A DNA stretch of 64,000 nt from contig NZ_CP022413.2 in assembly GCF_002222595.2 (NCBI RefSeq), positions 1,132,001 through 1,196,000 of the forward strand. Reading direction: 5' to 3'. Of this stretch, positions 18,139-27,282 are shown piece after piece; position 1 is the stretch's first letter; each line of letters opens with the position of its first letter. A program made the translations under genes and the position numbers. The notes under the pieces are model-generated. The model was not told the origin of the DNA. It saw only the letters and a program-made list of their open reading frames with translations, and did not search any database. This stretch comes from Blautia hansenii DSM 20583 (GTDB lineage: Bacteria > Bacillota > Clostridia > Lachnospirales > Lachnospiraceae).

Positions 18139-18953
18139 TAAAAGAAACCTCCCTGTCCGTTTTTATCGTATTTTCCGGTTAAAATCATGCTGATTAAAAT
18201 AAAAATCATCAGTACCAGAGAAAGTCCGCTTCCTACATGCCAATTGCTTCCCTGCTGGAACTGTCTGTCAATGACATTTCCGATAAGGAGAATTTTACTT
18301 CCCCCTAAAAGGTCAGAGATGACAAAGGTAGTGAGCGCCGGTACAAAAACCATAGTAATTCCGCTGATAACTCCGGGCAGACTTAAAGGAAAGATAATTT
18401 TCCGAAAAGTATAAAAGGAGGTAGCGCCTAAATCTCTGGCAGCGAAAATAACATCCTTATCAATTTTGCAAAGCGCATTGTAAAGAGGCAGTACCATAAA
18501 CGGCAGGAAGTTATAAACCATACCTAACACAATGGCTGCCGGTGTGTTGATTAACTGCAAAGGCGGGATATGAAAAAATCCCAAAATCTGATTGATAACT
18601 CCGTTTTTTTCCAGTAAAGTCTGCCACGCAATGGTGCGAAGCAAAAAATTCATCCACATCGGAAGGATGAAAAGCAACACAATAAGACCGGTCTGATTGA
18701 CTTTCATATTAGAGAGCATCATTGCCAATGGGTATGCCAAAACAAGACAGATAATCGTGCTGATTATAGACAAAATCAAGGAAAGGCAGAGCGCCTTGAA
18801 ATTTTCCGCAGTTCCGATTGCCAGAACATTTTCAAAGGTAAATTGTCCTTCACTGTTAGTGAAGCCATAAAATAAAATCATGGCAAGGGGAATTAAAATA
18901 AAAGCGACAGACCACAAAAGATAAGGACCGGATAATAATTTCTTTTTATTCAT
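18138..18953 (-). CDS. potB: Spermidine/putrescine ABC transporter permease PotB
   Basis: A 271-residue membrane protein with about six helices and the EAA motif [19 protein letters not shown] near residue 180-200 that docks on the ATPase. It pairs with the PotC half of the next gene to form the import channel. The start was set at [14 protein letters not shown], eight bases inside the end of potA and after GGAG; a longer upstream frame would add an Arg-rich stretch unlike the family. Middle gene of a three-gene operon. Confidence 0.93.
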   Translation of the reverse strand: MNKKKLLSGPYLLWSVAFILIPLAMILFYGFTNSEGQFTFENVLAIGTAENFKALCLSLILSIISTIICLVLAYPLAMMLSNMKVNQTGLIVLLFILPMWMNFLLRTIAWQTLLEKNGVINQILGFFHIPPLQLINTPAAIVLGMVYNFLPFMVLPLYNALCKIDKDVIFAARDLGATSFYTFRKIIFPLSLPGVISGITMVFVPALTTFVISDLLGGSKILLIGNVIDRQFQQGSNWHVGSGLSLVLMIFILISMILTGKYDKNGQGGFF

Positions 18954-20019
18954 TGACTCCAATCGCCTCCTCATCCTCGGACTCCGGCTTGTGCATAATC
19001 TGAATATCAAAAGGATTTACATGAATGCCTACTTTTTGTCCCACAGGGAACATATCTGTACTGTGTACCAGCCATTCAAAGCCGTTTGCCTGTACTTCCA
19101 TTTCGTAATGCACACCCTTGAAAATAAGGTGGGTTACAATGCCTTGTATCGTGCCTTCTTCCGGAGCAAGCAAATCCACATCTTCCGGACGGATTACAAC
19201 GTCAACAGGTTTGTTTTTTCCAAATCCCACGTCAACACAGGGGAATTTTGCGCCCAGAATTTCCACCAGCTTATCCTCCAGCATAATACCGGAAATAATA
19301 TTGCTCTCGCCTATAAAATCTGCAACAAAAGCATTCTGAGGTTCGTTGTAAATATCTTCTGGTGAACCCATTTGCTGAATGTAGCCTTGGTTCATAACTA
19401 CAATGGTATCAGACATGGTAAGGGCTTCTTCCTGATCATGAGTGACATAGATAAAGGTAATACCCAGCTCATTTTTTAAACGGATAAGCTCATACTGCAT
19501 ATCCTGACGAAGTTTTAGATCCAGTGCACCTAAAGGCTCATCAAGAAGCAGGAGACGAGGCTCATTTACAATGGCTCTTGCAATGGCAACACGCTGTTGC
19601 TGACCGCCGCTTAAAGAGTCAGGCAGACGATTTTCGTATCCCTCAAGATTTACCAGCTTTAAAGCGTATTTTACTTTATCCTTAATGTAAGTGGCGCTTT
19701 TGCCGGAAATTTTCAGCCCAAAGGCAATATTTTCTTCAATGTTCATGTGGGAGAAAAGCGCATATTTTTGAAAAACCGTATTGAGATTTCTCTTGTTGGG
19801 AGGAAGATTGGTAATATCCTTCCCGTCAAAAATAACCTGACCGCTGTCAGGAGCTTCAAATCCTCCTAAAATACGAAGAGTTGTTGTTTTTCCGCAGCCG
19901 CTTGGACCTAAAAGTGTGAGAAACTCATTTTCTTTTATAGAGAGATTTAAGTTATCTAAAATTAACTGGTCGCCAAAGCTTTTGGTTATATCGGTTAAAG
20001 TGACTAAATTGTGACTCAT
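18946..20019 (-). CDS. potA: Spermidine/putrescine import ATP-binding protein PotA
   Basis: ATPase of 357 residues for polyamine import. Walker [10 protein letters not shown], signature [14 protein letters not shown], Walker [13 protein letters not shown] and H-loop [10 protein letters not shown] lie in the first 210 residues; a TOBE-type regulatory domain fills the rest. A good ribosome binding site (AAAGGAGGAG) precedes the ATG. First gene of the pot operon, read from a near-consensus promoter upstream. Confidence 0.95.
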   Translation of the reverse strand: MSHNLVTLTDITKSFGDQLILDNLNLSIKENEFLTLLGPSGCGKTTTLRILGGFEAPDSGQVIFDGKDITNLPPNKRNLNTVFQKYALFSHMNIEENIAFGLKISGKSATYIKDKVKYALKLVNLEGYENRLPDSLSGGQQQRVAIARAIVNEPRLLLLDEPLGALDLKLRQDMQYELIRLKNELGITFIYVTHDQEEALTMSDTIVVMNQGYIQQMGSPEDIYNEPQNAFVADFIGESNIISGIMLEDKLVEILGAKFPCVDVGFGKNKPVDVVIRPEDVDLLAPEEGTIQGIVTHLIFKGVHYEMEVQANGFEWLVHSTDMFPVGQKVGIHVNPFDIQIMHKPESEDEEAIGVNE

Positions 20020-20076
20020 TCTGCTCCTCCTTTGTAAAAACCATATTTTAAGTCATAAAAATCCATTTTAAAAATT

Positions 20077-20104
20077 ATTATACTAGAGGAAAAATACATG
20101 TCAA
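20077..20104 (-). promoter_or_regulatory. Promoter of the pot operon
   Basis: On the minus strand TTGACA (20099-20104), 16-nt spacer, TATAAT (20077-20082): both hexamers are perfect consensus. It is back to back with the lactonase promoter. Confidence 0.85.
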
Positions 20105-20127
20105 TATGTAAAAACTTCAAAGTTACA

Positions 20128-20156
20128 TTGTATAAAAAAAAACTTTGTGGTAGAAT
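20128..20156 (+). promoter_or_regulatory. Promoter of the lactonase gene
   Basis: TTGTAT (20128-20133), 17-nt spacer containing an A-tract, TAGAAT (20151-20156). The start codon is about 70 bases downstream after AGGAGG. Confidence 0.7.
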
Positions 20157-20227
20157 ATTTTTGATATCTTTAAAAGATATGATTCGTTATGTGGTGAAAC
20201 TAATAAAAACAGGAGGGTATTGCATAG

Positions 20228-21283
20228 ATGAAAGAAAAGTATGTAGCATATGTCGGAACCTATACCCATGGAAGCAGTATTGGAATTCATTTGTATGATG
20301 TAAATGTGGAGGAAGGAACACTTTCAGAAAGAAAAGTAGTGCCTGTCAATAATTCTTCCCATTTGGCGAAGTCTTTAAACGGTAAATATCTTTATTCTAT
20401 CGCAGATGAAGGAGTAGCTGTATTTGCCATTGAAGCAGACGGAGATTTAACGTTTATTAACAAAGTAGATATTGACGGAATGAGAGGCTGTCATCTGTCA
20501 ACAGACGAAGAAGGTAAATATCTTTTTGTGGCAGGTTATCATGATGGAAAGGTAACCGTGGTACATACACATCGTGACGGAAGGTTGGGAAGTGTAGTGA
20601 CCGGTGTATTCCATAAGGGATTGGGAAGCGTAGGAGAGAGAAATTTCCGCCCTCATGTAAGCTGTGTGCGCCCGACACCGGATAATAAATATCTGTGTGC
20701 TGTGGACAACGGCATTGACCAGATTAAAATTTACAGAGTAAACAGAAGAACAAAACGTCTGGAATTAGTGGATATTTTAAGATGCCACAGAGAGTCCGGA
20801 CCGAAAAAAATGAAATTCAGCAAAGACGGAAAATTTGCATATTTGATTTACGAGCTGAATAATACCATTCAGGTATATCGCTACGACGGCAGCGGTAAAA
20901 ATCCTGTTTTTGAACTGTTGCAGACAGAAAGCACCTTGGCGTCTCATGACGATGAGACTCATGATGCGACTTCCGGTCTTTGTATGTCACCGGATGACAA
21001 ATATGTTTTCTGTTCAACAGCAGGAGAGGATACGGTTGCTATGTATAAAAGAGATGAGCAGACCGGTCTTTTGGAAAAACAGTGTATTTTGCCAATCAGT
21101 GGAAATTATCCAAAGGATCTGGCAGTTTTTCCGGATGGAAAACATCTGGCAGTAGTAAACCATGAGTCCAATTCGATTACTACGTTTGCCATTGATTATG
21201 AGAAGAAACTGCTGACAATGAAAGGAAAACCTATGAAGGTAGAAACACCAAACAGTATTATTTTCTCAAAATGTCAGGAATAA
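20228..21283 (+). CDS. Lactonase-family beta-propeller (6-phosphogluconolactonase-like)
   Basis: A 351-residue cytoplasmic protein with the seven-bladed propeller layout of the YbhE/Pgl lactonase family. Characteristic segments are YVGTYT at the N terminus, SHLAKSLNGKYLYSI, the family pattern RPHVSCVRPTPDNKYLCAVDNGIDQI, and near the end GNYPKDLAVFPDGKHLAVVNHESN. Known members hydrolyse 6-phosphogluconolactone in the pentose phosphate pathway, but some act on other lactones, so the substrate is tentative. It is followed by a 147-base gap before corA. Confidence 0.82.
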   Translation: MKEKYVAYVGTYTHGSSIGIHLYDVNVEEGTLSERKVVPVNNSSHLAKSLNGKYLYSIADEGVAVFAIEADGDLTFINKVDIDGMRGCHLSTDEEGKYLFVAGYHDGKVTVVHTHRDGRLGSVVTGVFHKGLGSVGERNFRPHVSCVRPTPDNKYLCAVDNGIDQIKIYRVNRRTKRLELVDILRCHRESGPKKMKFSKDGKFAYLIYELNNTIQVYRYDGSGKNPVFELLQTESTLASHDDETHDATSGLCMSPDDKYVFCSTAGEDTVAMYKRDEQTGLLEKQCILPISGNYPKDLAVFPDGKHLAVVNHESNSITTFAIDYEKKLLTMKGKPMKVETPNSIIFSKCQE

Positions 21284-21430
21284 ATAAATTTTAAGAAAAA
21301 AGGAAGTGCAAAGCTATGGAAAGCGGGCCTTATCCCGGGAATATTAAAAACAGAATAAAAAAAGAAATCCATATTCCTGCGGGCAGGCCGCCTTTCGTGT
21401 TCTGCCATGCAGGATATGAAGGGAGAAACC
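21284..21430 (+). other. Leader region upstream of corA, no recognised riboswitch
   Basis: The 147 bases contain short GC-rich pairs (GCGGGCCTTATCCCGG; GCAGGCCGCCTTTCGTG) that could fold locally. It is too short and lacks the conserved core of an M-box magnesium riboswitch, which would otherwise be expected before a Mg transporter. No promoter stands out. Confidence 0.4.
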
Positions 21431-22372
21431 ATGATTAGAATATTTAAAACAATTGATGGGAAAATTCATCAGGTAGAGGAAGCCAGCGAAGGCTGCTGGC
21501 TTGCGCTTACCGATCCTACTGCAACGGAGATTTTTGAGGTTGCAAGGAAGTATCATATTGAAGTAGACGACTTGAGAGCGCCTTTGGATGAGGAAGAACG
21601 TTCACGTATTGAGGTGGAGGATGACTATACCTTGATTATCGTGGATACGCCGATTTTGGAGGAAAGAGGAGAGAAAGACTGGTATGGTACTATCCCTTTA
21701 TCAATTATTGTAACAGATGAGATTATTATTACGGTATGTCTGGAGGATACCTCAGTTCTGGGGCGATTTATGGATGGACGTGTCCGTAATTTTTATACGT
21801 ATATGAAAACCAGATTTATTCTTCAGATTTTGTATAAAAATGCAAGCATGTTCCTGCATTATCTGCGTATTATAGATAAGAAAAGTGAAGAAGTGGAAGA
21901 AAAGCTTCAGGAGTCTACGAAAAATAAAGAACTCATTGAGCTTCTGGAACTGGAAAAATCACTGGTTTATTTTACTACCTCGTTAAGGTCCAATGAAATC
22001 GTGTTGGAAAAACTTTTGAAGGTAGAGCGTATTAAGCAGTATCCGGATGATACAGATCTTCTGGAAGATGTTATTATAGAGAATAAGCAGGCCATTGAGA
22101 TGGCGAATGTATACAGTGGAATTTTAAGTGGAATGACAGATGCGTTTGCTTCTATTGTATCCAATAATCTCAATATCGTTATGAAATTTTTGGCGACAGT
22201 TACCATTGTTATGTCTATTCCTACTATGATTTTCAGCGCCTATGGAATGAATGTAAATCTCAAAGGAATGCCTTTTGCATCTCATCCTGAGGGATTTGCC
22301 ATTGTAATTGTACTTTCACTGCTTTTAAGTCTGATAGTGGCATTTATCTTTTCAAAAAAGAATTTATTTTAA
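21431..22372 (+). CDS. corA: CorA-family divalent cation transporter
   Basis: A 313-residue pentameric channel subunit for Mg2+ or Co2+ uptake. The long cytoplasmic N domain and helix end in two C-terminal membrane helices; the signature YGMN (GMN motif) sits at the mouth between them at about residue 272-275, followed by the second helix GFAIVIVLSLLLSLIVAFIF and a basic tail. Start placed at the ATG after GAAGGGAG; a codon eight residues earlier is in frame but poorly spaced. The rhomboid-like gene and pyk follow closely, so the three may be co-transcribed. Confidence 0.92.
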   Translation: MIRIFKTIDGKIHQVEEASEGCWLALTDPTATEIFEVARKYHIEVDDLRAPLDEEERSRIEVEDDYTLIIVDTPILEERGEKDWYGTIPLSIIVTDEIIITVCLEDTSVLGRFMDGRVRNFYTYMKTRFILQILYKNASMFLHYLRIIDKKSEEVEEKLQESTKNKELIELLELEKSLVYFTTSLRSNEIVLEKLLKVERIKQYPDDTDLLEDVIIENKQAIEMANVYSGILSGMTDAFASIVSNNLNIVMKFLATVTIVMSIPTMIFSAYGMNVNLKGMPFASHPEGFAIVIVLSLLLSLIVAFIFSKKNLF

Positions 22373-22396
22373 GCAGCAGTTGTTAAAGGAGAAATT

Positions 22397-23248
22397 ATGA
22401 ATTTTTTAAACAAGATGGAAAGACAGTATGGAAGATATGCCATACACAATTTGACAAAGTATATGATAGGGTGCTATGCCATAGGGTATATTTTACTGTA
22501 TATCGGACAGGCATTCGGCGCTAACTTTTTTCAGTACCTGCTTTTAAGTCCTTATCATATTATGCACGGACAGATATGGAGAATTGTTTCATGGATTTTG
22601 ATACCGCCTTCCAGCTCTAATATTATTTTTGTGTTAATTATGCTGTCCTTTTATTACTATCTGGGTACGGCACTGGAACGGACATGGGGCGCATTTCGTT
22701 ATAATGTTTATATTTTAGGCGGGATGCTTTGTACGGTTATCGGAGCGTTTATCCTGTATTTTATTTCAGGACCAAATGAAATGTTTTCTCTGATTAACGG
22801 AATGAGTTTCTCAACTTATTACATTAATTTATCTATTTTCCTTGCCTTTGCCATGAATTATCCGGATATGGAAGTGTTGTTTATGATGATTATTCCCATT
22901 AAAATAAAGTATCTGGCGCTTTTAGATGTGGCATATCTGCTTTACGATTTAATAAGAGGCGGATGGGGCACACGTACGGTAATCATTGCATCACTTTTGA
23001 ACTTTATTATTTATTTTTTAATGACAAGAAATTACAGGAGAATATCTCCGCAGGAAATTCATAGAAAACAACAGTTTAAGAAAGCTGTTCATCCGCAGAT
23101 GACACCGGGAGGAACAAGACATAAATGTGCGGTATGCGGAAGGACAGAAAAAGATGGGGAGCACTTAGAATTCCGTTATTGCTCAAAATGTAATGGAAAT
23201 TATGAATATTGTCAGGATCATTTGTTTACCCATCAGCATATAAAATAG
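22397..23248 (+). CDS. Rhomboid-like membrane protein with zinc-ribbon-like tail
   Basis: 283 residues with about six membrane segments in a rhomboid layout: WRIVSW where rhomboids have the WR motif, YYYLGTALERTWG matching the LGxxxE..G turn, and NGMSFS where proteases carry GxSG (~residue 134). The serine is kept but the following glycine is Phe, and the last helix (IIASLLNFIIYF) has no catalytic histidine, so proteolysis is unlikely. The tail (~238-275) has CAVC, CSKC and YCQDH, a likely zinc-binding ribbon. It is 24 bp after corA and 13 bp before pyk. Function unknown. Confidence 0.72.
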   Translation: MNFLNKMERQYGRYAIHNLTKYMIGCYAIGYILLYIGQAFGANFFQYLLLSPYHIMHGQIWRIVSWILIPPSSSNIIFVLIMLSFYYYLGTALERTWGAFRYNVYILGGMLCTVIGAFILYFISGPNEMFSLINGMSFSTYYINLSIFLAFAMNYPDMEVLFMMIIPIKIKYLALLDVAYLLYDLIRGGWGTRTVIIASLLNFIIYFLMTRNYRRISPQEIHRKQQFKKAVHPQMTPGGTRHKCAVCGRTEKDGEHLEFRYCSKCNGNYEYCQDHLFTHQHIK

Positions 23249-23261
23249 GAGGATTACTTAC

Positions 23262-24698
23262 ATGCGTAAAACAAAAATCGTTTGCACCATGGGACCAAAT
23301 ACAGATAATAAGGACATTATGGAGGCTTTGGTTAAAAATGGGATGAATGTAGCCCGTTTTAACTTTTCGCATGGTGATTACGAAGAACAGCGCAATCGTA
23401 TGGATTTATTAAAACGTGTAAGAGAAGAACAGGGAAAACCTGTTGCTATTCTTCTTGACACAAAAGGACCGGAAATTCGCACCGGTGTTTTGGAAAACGG
23501 AAAAAAAGTAACGTTGTCGGAAGGGGCAGACTTTACTTTATATACAAAAGAGACAGTGGGAAATGCTTCCGGCTGTTCTATTACTTATGCGGGGCTTACA
23601 GAAGATGTAAAACAGGGAAACCGAATTTTAATTGATGACGGTTTGATTGAGCTGGAAGTAAAAGAAGTAGAAAAAGATGCTATCCATTGCCGTGTGGTAA
23701 ACGGAGGAGAGCTTGGAGAAAAGAAGGGAATTAACGTTCCAAATGTAAAAGTACAGCTTCCTGTTGTTACAGAAAAAGATAAGGCAGATATTATTTTTGG
23801 AATTGAGCAAAAAATAGATTTTATTGCGGCTTCTTTTATCAGAAATGCAGAGGGTGTAAAAGAAATTCGCAAAATTCTCGAGGAGCATCATGCAGAGGAT
23901 ATTGCTATTATTGCAAAAATCGAAAATGCAGAAGGTTTGGAAAATATTGATGAGATTATTGAAGTGGCAGATGGCATTATGGTAGCCAGAGGCGATTTGG
24001 GAGTGGAAATTCCTGCTCCTCAGGTTCCTCATATTCAGAAGATGATTATTCATAAATGCAATGCCAATTATATTCCGGTTATCACAGCAACACAGATGCT
24101 GGACTCTATGATACGTAATCCACGTCCTACCCGTGCAGAGGTAACCGACGTTGCAAATGCAATTTATGACGGTACAGATGCCATTATGCTGTCAGGCGAG
24201 ACAGCAGCAGGAAAATATCCTGTGGAAGCTCTGAAAATGATGAGCGAAATTGCAGAAAACACAGAACAGTACGTAAATTATGACCAATATATTATGCACA
24301 GAACCATGTATAAGAAAACAAAGGTGTCCTGTGCCATCGGAATTGCATCTGTTCGTACAGCCAGAAATATTGAAGCTGACTGTATTGCAACACCAACCAT
24401 GTCGGGAAAGACAGCCCGCTTAATTTCCAGTTTCCGTCCGGTGATGCCGATTTATGCCATTACTCCAAATGAGAGAGTAGAGCGTAAAATGCAGCTTTAT
24501 TGGGGCGTTACACCGTTAAAGGGATATACAAGAGATACGGCGGAAAATGTTATTTTAAATGCAATGGAAACTTTGAAAGAGAAGAAGCTGGTGAAGAAAG
24601 GCCAGATGGTGGTTGTCACGGCAGGCGATCCGGCTACAAACAGCAGCAAGGCTGAAGCAAATGTTACAAATATGCTTCATGTTATGGAAGTGATTTAA
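23262..24698 (+). CDS. pyk: Pyruvate kinase
   Basis: Last glycolytic step: phosphoenolpyruvate plus ADP to pyruvate plus ATP. The 478-residue protein starts KTKIVCTMGPNTDN (substrate loop), carries LDTKGPEIRTG, the IIAKIENAEG lysine region, and MVARGDLGVEIP. It lacks the extra C-terminal phosphohistidine-like domain found in Bacillus-type enzymes of about 585 residues, so it is the short form. It is 13 bp downstream of the rhomboid-like gene and ends at a strong terminator. Confidence 0.97.
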   Translation: MRKTKIVCTMGPNTDNKDIMEALVKNGMNVARFNFSHGDYEEQRNRMDLLKRVREEQGKPVAILLDTKGPEIRTGVLENGKKVTLSEGADFTLYTKETVGNASGCSITYAGLTEDVKQGNRILIDDGLIELEVKEVEKDAIHCRVVNGGELGEKKGINVPNVKVQLPVVTEKDKADIIFGIEQKIDFIAASFIRNAEGVKEIRKILEEHHAEDIAIIAKIENAEGLENIDEIIEVADGIMVARGDLGVEIPAPQVPHIQKMIIHKCNANYIPVITATQMLDSMIRNPRPTRAEVTDVANAIYDGTDAIMLSGETAAGKYPVEALKMMSEIAENTEQYVNYDQYIMHRTMYKKTKVSCAIGIASVRTARNIEADCIATPTMSGKTARLISSFRPVMPIYAITPNERVERKMQLYWGVTPLKGYTRDTAENVILNAMETLKEKKLVKKGQMVVVTAGDPATNSSKAEANVTNMLHVMEVI

Positions 24699-24705
24699 AA
24701 ATTGG

Positions 24706-24758
24706 AAGCTATTGTATGAAACGCATTGAGGAGATGTGTTTTATGCAATAGCTTTTTT
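24706..24758 (+). terminator. Long hairpin terminator after pyk
   Basis: A 21-base arm (24706-24726, starting AAGCTATTGTATGAAA) pairs completely, counting GU, with 24734-24754 (ending GCAATAGCTT) around loop TGAGGAG, then a T-run. It shares core sequence with the hairpins at 2533 and 11123. Confidence 0.9.
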
Positions 24759-24768
24759 GTTTCATAGG

Positions 24769-24794
24769 AGACTGTGCTGTTGCACAATCTTTTT
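24769..24794 (+). terminator. Second hairpin downstream of pyk
   Basis: AGACTGTGC pairs with GCACAATCT (one mismatch) around TGTT, followed by TTTT. It lies between pyk and the convergent blaR1 and could back up the first terminator. Confidence 0.55.
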
Positions 24795-24854
24795 ATGTTA
24801 GATTGACAATATGTTTATTTAGGAAAATATTTAGGAAGCTATCCTGCAAAACTG

Positions 24855-26654
24855 CTATGGTTTCCAGATATTCATGTCTGCCAAAATGGACAGAGTTATT
24901 TCTGCTGCAATAATTCCGCTTGCGTGACTTGCTGCATGGATATTAGTGGCGAAAAAGTATGTGTTGTTTGGATTTTCTACGAAACCGATAAACCAGCCGT
25001 TTATATCCTGCCCGTTTACACGTCCTGTTCCGGTTTTTCCATAAAAATCCCCAAGGTCAGAGGAAGATATGTGAATAGCGTCTTTTACTGCTTTCATATT
25101 TTCCTCTGTAAAATTCAAGCTGTTCTGCTGCAATTTCGTTAAAAGCTCGACCTGCTCGATTGGGGAAATTTTCAGGGAAGCTTCCATCCAATAAGAAGAA
25201 AAATCACTGTTTAAATCCTCATTGCCATATCCGATTTTGTGAAGATAAGCTTGAACAGAAACAGCGCCAAGCTGTTCGTCAAGAGATTGGAAGTACCAGT
25301 TTACAGAAGAATTCATAGCGGACTGCAAGGTTTGATTTTTATTCCATGCTTCAAAAGGATAGGAGGTTCCGTTCCATTCGATTAAGGAGCTTTCGGGTTT
25401 GATAATACCGGTTTCTAGTGCAAACAAAGCATTATATATTTTGTAAGTAGAGTTTGGGGCAATACGTAGAACTGCCTGTTTTTTATTGTGTATTTTCCAA
25501 GTCTCATTTTTTAAATCATATAATACAAAGCTGCCTTCATATCCCTCAAAATAATTGCTAAGGTGCAGCTTGGAGCAGTTCTTTGCAGAAGTGTCCCACA
25601 GATAGAGGTCTTTATCCGCTGCGTAGGTAGAGACAAATGGTGCAAATCCCAAAATAAGAAAAGATACCAACAGAAAAGAAAACATACTTTTTCGCTTTTT
25701 CTTTGCGGTTGGTTTTTCATAAGAAGCAATACTTAGAATTCTTCGCTTCATTTGTTTCATATTTCCGCTGATACCGGATACAAAGGGATGCGGGGTAAGA
25801 GAAAGTTTGCCGGCGAGGTTAAGCAGTGTATTTCCGTACGCCACATAATCGTCTGCTTTCAACATTTTTAAAACAGAAGTATCACAGGCAATTTCTCGGT
25901 CATTTCGCATTTCTTTCAGTGCATATCGGACAAGAGGGTGGAACCAGTAAACAATTCCGGCAAGGCTCATCAGATAGTTTACTATCCCATCTTTATGTTT
26001 GTAGTGCTGCAATTCATGTAAGAGCATGTATCGAATATCTTCTTCTTTACTGTCGGATATGAGATGAATGGGAAGATAGATACAGGGTTTAAAAACCCCC
26101 ACAATAACAGGAGATTTCAGAAAAACAGTGCTGTATACAGAAATATTTTTGGTAATGCCTGTGTCTTTTAGACAGCGCTGATATACTTGATGAACCTTGG
26201 GATTTTGAAGAGGTAAAGCAGATTTTTTCAAGGTGCGCAGGCGGAAGGCCGATTTGATGAAGAACAATAACATTGTGATAATACCCAATATCCAAAGAGC
26301 AAATAAAAAATAGCCGATTATAGGGGGAAAATACTTATTTACAGAAAGTGTAAAATCCTCCATCCAGTTTTTACCGTGTGCAATATTTGTACTTGCGGAC
26401 GGGTTTAGTGCTGTGTTTGTTTGGAAAGAAGAAATAAGATTTTGATTTTTAAACCATACGAACAATTCTGATAATTTGATAAAACGAAATGGCATAAAGG
26501 GAACCGCTAAAAGTCCCAATAGCAGAAACCATAAGTTATACTGCATTCGGCTGGACAAGCTGTTTTTTAAAATTCGTTTCATAAGTAAAAGAACACCAAT
26601 GATGCCACAGAGCAATAAGTTAGAAATAAGAAAACGGAACATAAAATCGTCCAT
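24855..26654 (-). CDS. blaR1: BlaR1/MecR1-type beta-lactam sensor-transducer (M56 peptidase plus penicillin-binding domain)
   Basis: A 599-residue membrane sensor. The N-terminal half has several helices and a gluzincin zinc protease site, H213-E214-L-Q-H217 in LLHELQHYKHKDG. The C-terminal part (~350-599) is an extracellular class D-like penicillin-binding domain with S402-T-Y-K, the residue acylated by beta-lactams, SVN in NSSVNWYF and KTGTG. Acylation activates the protease and inactivates BlaI. Start placed at MDDFMFRF after AAAGGAGG within the blaI end; the longer frame is not plausible. Only one base separates it from blaI. No beta-lactamase gene is adjacent, so its target is elsewhere. 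Confidence 0.93.
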   Translation of the reverse strand: MDDFMFRFLISNLLLCGIIGVLLLMKRILKNSLSSRMQYNLWFLLLGLLAVPFMPFRFIKLSELFVWFKNQNLISSFQTNTALNPSASTNIAHGKNWMEDFTLSVNKYFPPIIGYFLFALWILGIITMLLFFIKSAFRLRTLKKSALPLQNPKVHQVYQRCLKDTGITKNISVYSTVFLKSPVIVGVFKPCIYLPIHLISDSKEEDIRYMLLHELQHYKHKDGIVNYLMSLAGIVYWFHPLVRYALKEMRNDREIACDTSVLKMLKADDYVAYGNTLLNLAGKLSLTPHPFVSGISGNMKQMKRRILSIASYEKPTAKKKRKSMFSFLLVSFLILGFAPFVSTYAADKDLYLWDTSAKNCSKLHLSNYFEGYEGSFVLYDLKNETWKIHNKKQAVLRIAPNSTYKIYNALFALETGIIKPESSLIEWNGTSYPFEAWNKNQTLQSAMNSSVNWYFQSLDEQLGAVSVQAYLHKIGYGNEDLNSDFSSYWMEASLKISPIEQVELLTKLQQNSLNFTEENMKAVKDAIHISSSDLGDFYGKTGTGRVNGQDINGWFIGFVENPNNTYFFATNIHAASHASGIIAAEITLSILADMNIWKP

Positions 26655-26655
26655 A

Positions 26656-27042
26656 TTATTTGCCTCCTTTTTCCTGTTTCTGTGAAAGGAGAGCACGAAG
26701 CGTATCCAATTCAGAGTCAGATAATTTATCACTTTCGATATAGGCAGATACCATGGCGGTAATATCTCCGTCATAATAGCGGTTTAGAAAAGAAGAGCTT
26801 TCCTGTCCGATGTATTCACTCTCTTTCACTGTGGGAGTATAGATAAACATACGGCTTTCTTTTTTATAAGTAAGGACACCTTTGGTTACAAGGCGCTTGA
26901 TTAGAGTCTGAATGGTTTTGGGACTCCAGCTTGTAATGGGCAGTAATTTTTCTGTGATTTCCTTTGTGCTGATAGGTGCGTATTTCCATACGATTTTCAT
27001 GATCTCAAATTCAGCTTCGGAAATTTGTGGAAGAGTTTTCAT
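26656..27042 (-). CDS. blaI: BlaI/MecI-family transcriptional repressor
   Basis: A 128-residue winged-helix repressor partnered with BlaR1. ISEAEFEIMKIVW at the N terminus and the recognition region WSPKTIQTLIKRLVTKGVLTYKKE are family hallmarks; the C-terminal helices (SYIESDKLSDSELDTLRALL) form the dimer and contain the region cut when the sensor is triggered. It is the first gene of a two-gene operon whose promoter is covered by a palindrome, consistent with autoregulation. Confidence 0.93.
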   Translation of the reverse strand: MKTLPQISEAEFEIMKIVWKYAPISTKEITEKLLPITSWSPKTIQTLIKRLVTKGVLTYKKESRMFIYTPTVKESEYIGQESSSFLNRYYDGDITAMVSAYIESDKLSDSELDTLRALLSQKQEKGGK

Positions 27043-27061
27043 GATTAATCTCCTTTAAATC

Positions 27062-27093
27062 TTCTAATTGTAATATTTATATTACAGTTAGAA
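27062..27093. promoter_or_regulatory. BlaI-type operator (imperfect 32-bp palindrome)
   Basis: Arms TTCTAATTGTAATAT and ATATTACAGTTAGAA match at 15 of 16 positions around a TT centre. It overlaps the -10 of the blaI promoter and lies 20 bases before the coding start. TGTA/TACA half-sites are typical of BlaI/MecI/CopY operators; assignment to BlaI is inferred from position. Confidence 0.8.
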
Positions 27094-27109
27094 GGAGTAG
27101 GATTGCCAA
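27081..27109 (-). promoter_or_regulatory. Promoter of blaI-blaR1
   Basis: On the minus strand TTGGCA (27104-27109), 17-nt spacer, TGTAAT (27081-27086). The -10 is inside the palindromic operator. Confidence 0.75.
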
Positions 27110-27128
27110 TTTTTCGCATAAAAGATAA

Positions 27129-27168
27129 AAAATGCTGAAACTTTTTGTTTGTTAAAGTTTCAGCATTA
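27129..27168 (-). terminator. Terminator of tRNA-Leu
   Basis: Perfect 14-bp hairpin AATGCTGAAACTTT (27131-27144) / AAAGTTTCAGCATT (27154-27167), with a T-run on the minus strand beyond 27131. Confidence 0.88.
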
Positions 27169-27177
27169 AACTAAGAC

Positions 27178-27260
27178 TGCCGGCAGCGGGACTTGAACCC
27201 GCACGTGGTTGCCCACAACAGATTTTGAGTCTGCCTCGTCTGCCATTCCGACACGCCGGC
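27178..27260 (-). tRNA. tRNA-Leu (CAA anticodon)
   Basis: An 83-nt cloverleaf with the long variable arm of tRNA-Leu. Acceptor GCCGGCG pairs with TGCCGGC, anticodon stem GCAGA/TCTGT encloses CTCAAAA, giving anticodon CAA (codon TTG). T loop TTCAAGT, discriminator A. CCA is not encoded. Confidence 0.95.
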
Positions 27261-27282
27261 ATTTCCTTACGGAACATAAAAT

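Noticed and set aside
21284..21430. Possible M-box magnesium riboswitch before corA
   Set aside because: Too short, lacks the conserved core helices, and no terminator or antiterminator pair is visible.
24855..26654. Class D beta-lactamase reading of the BlaR1 C terminus
   Set aside because: The domain is fused to the M56 protease half and lies beside blaI, so it is the sensor domain, not a secreted lactamase.
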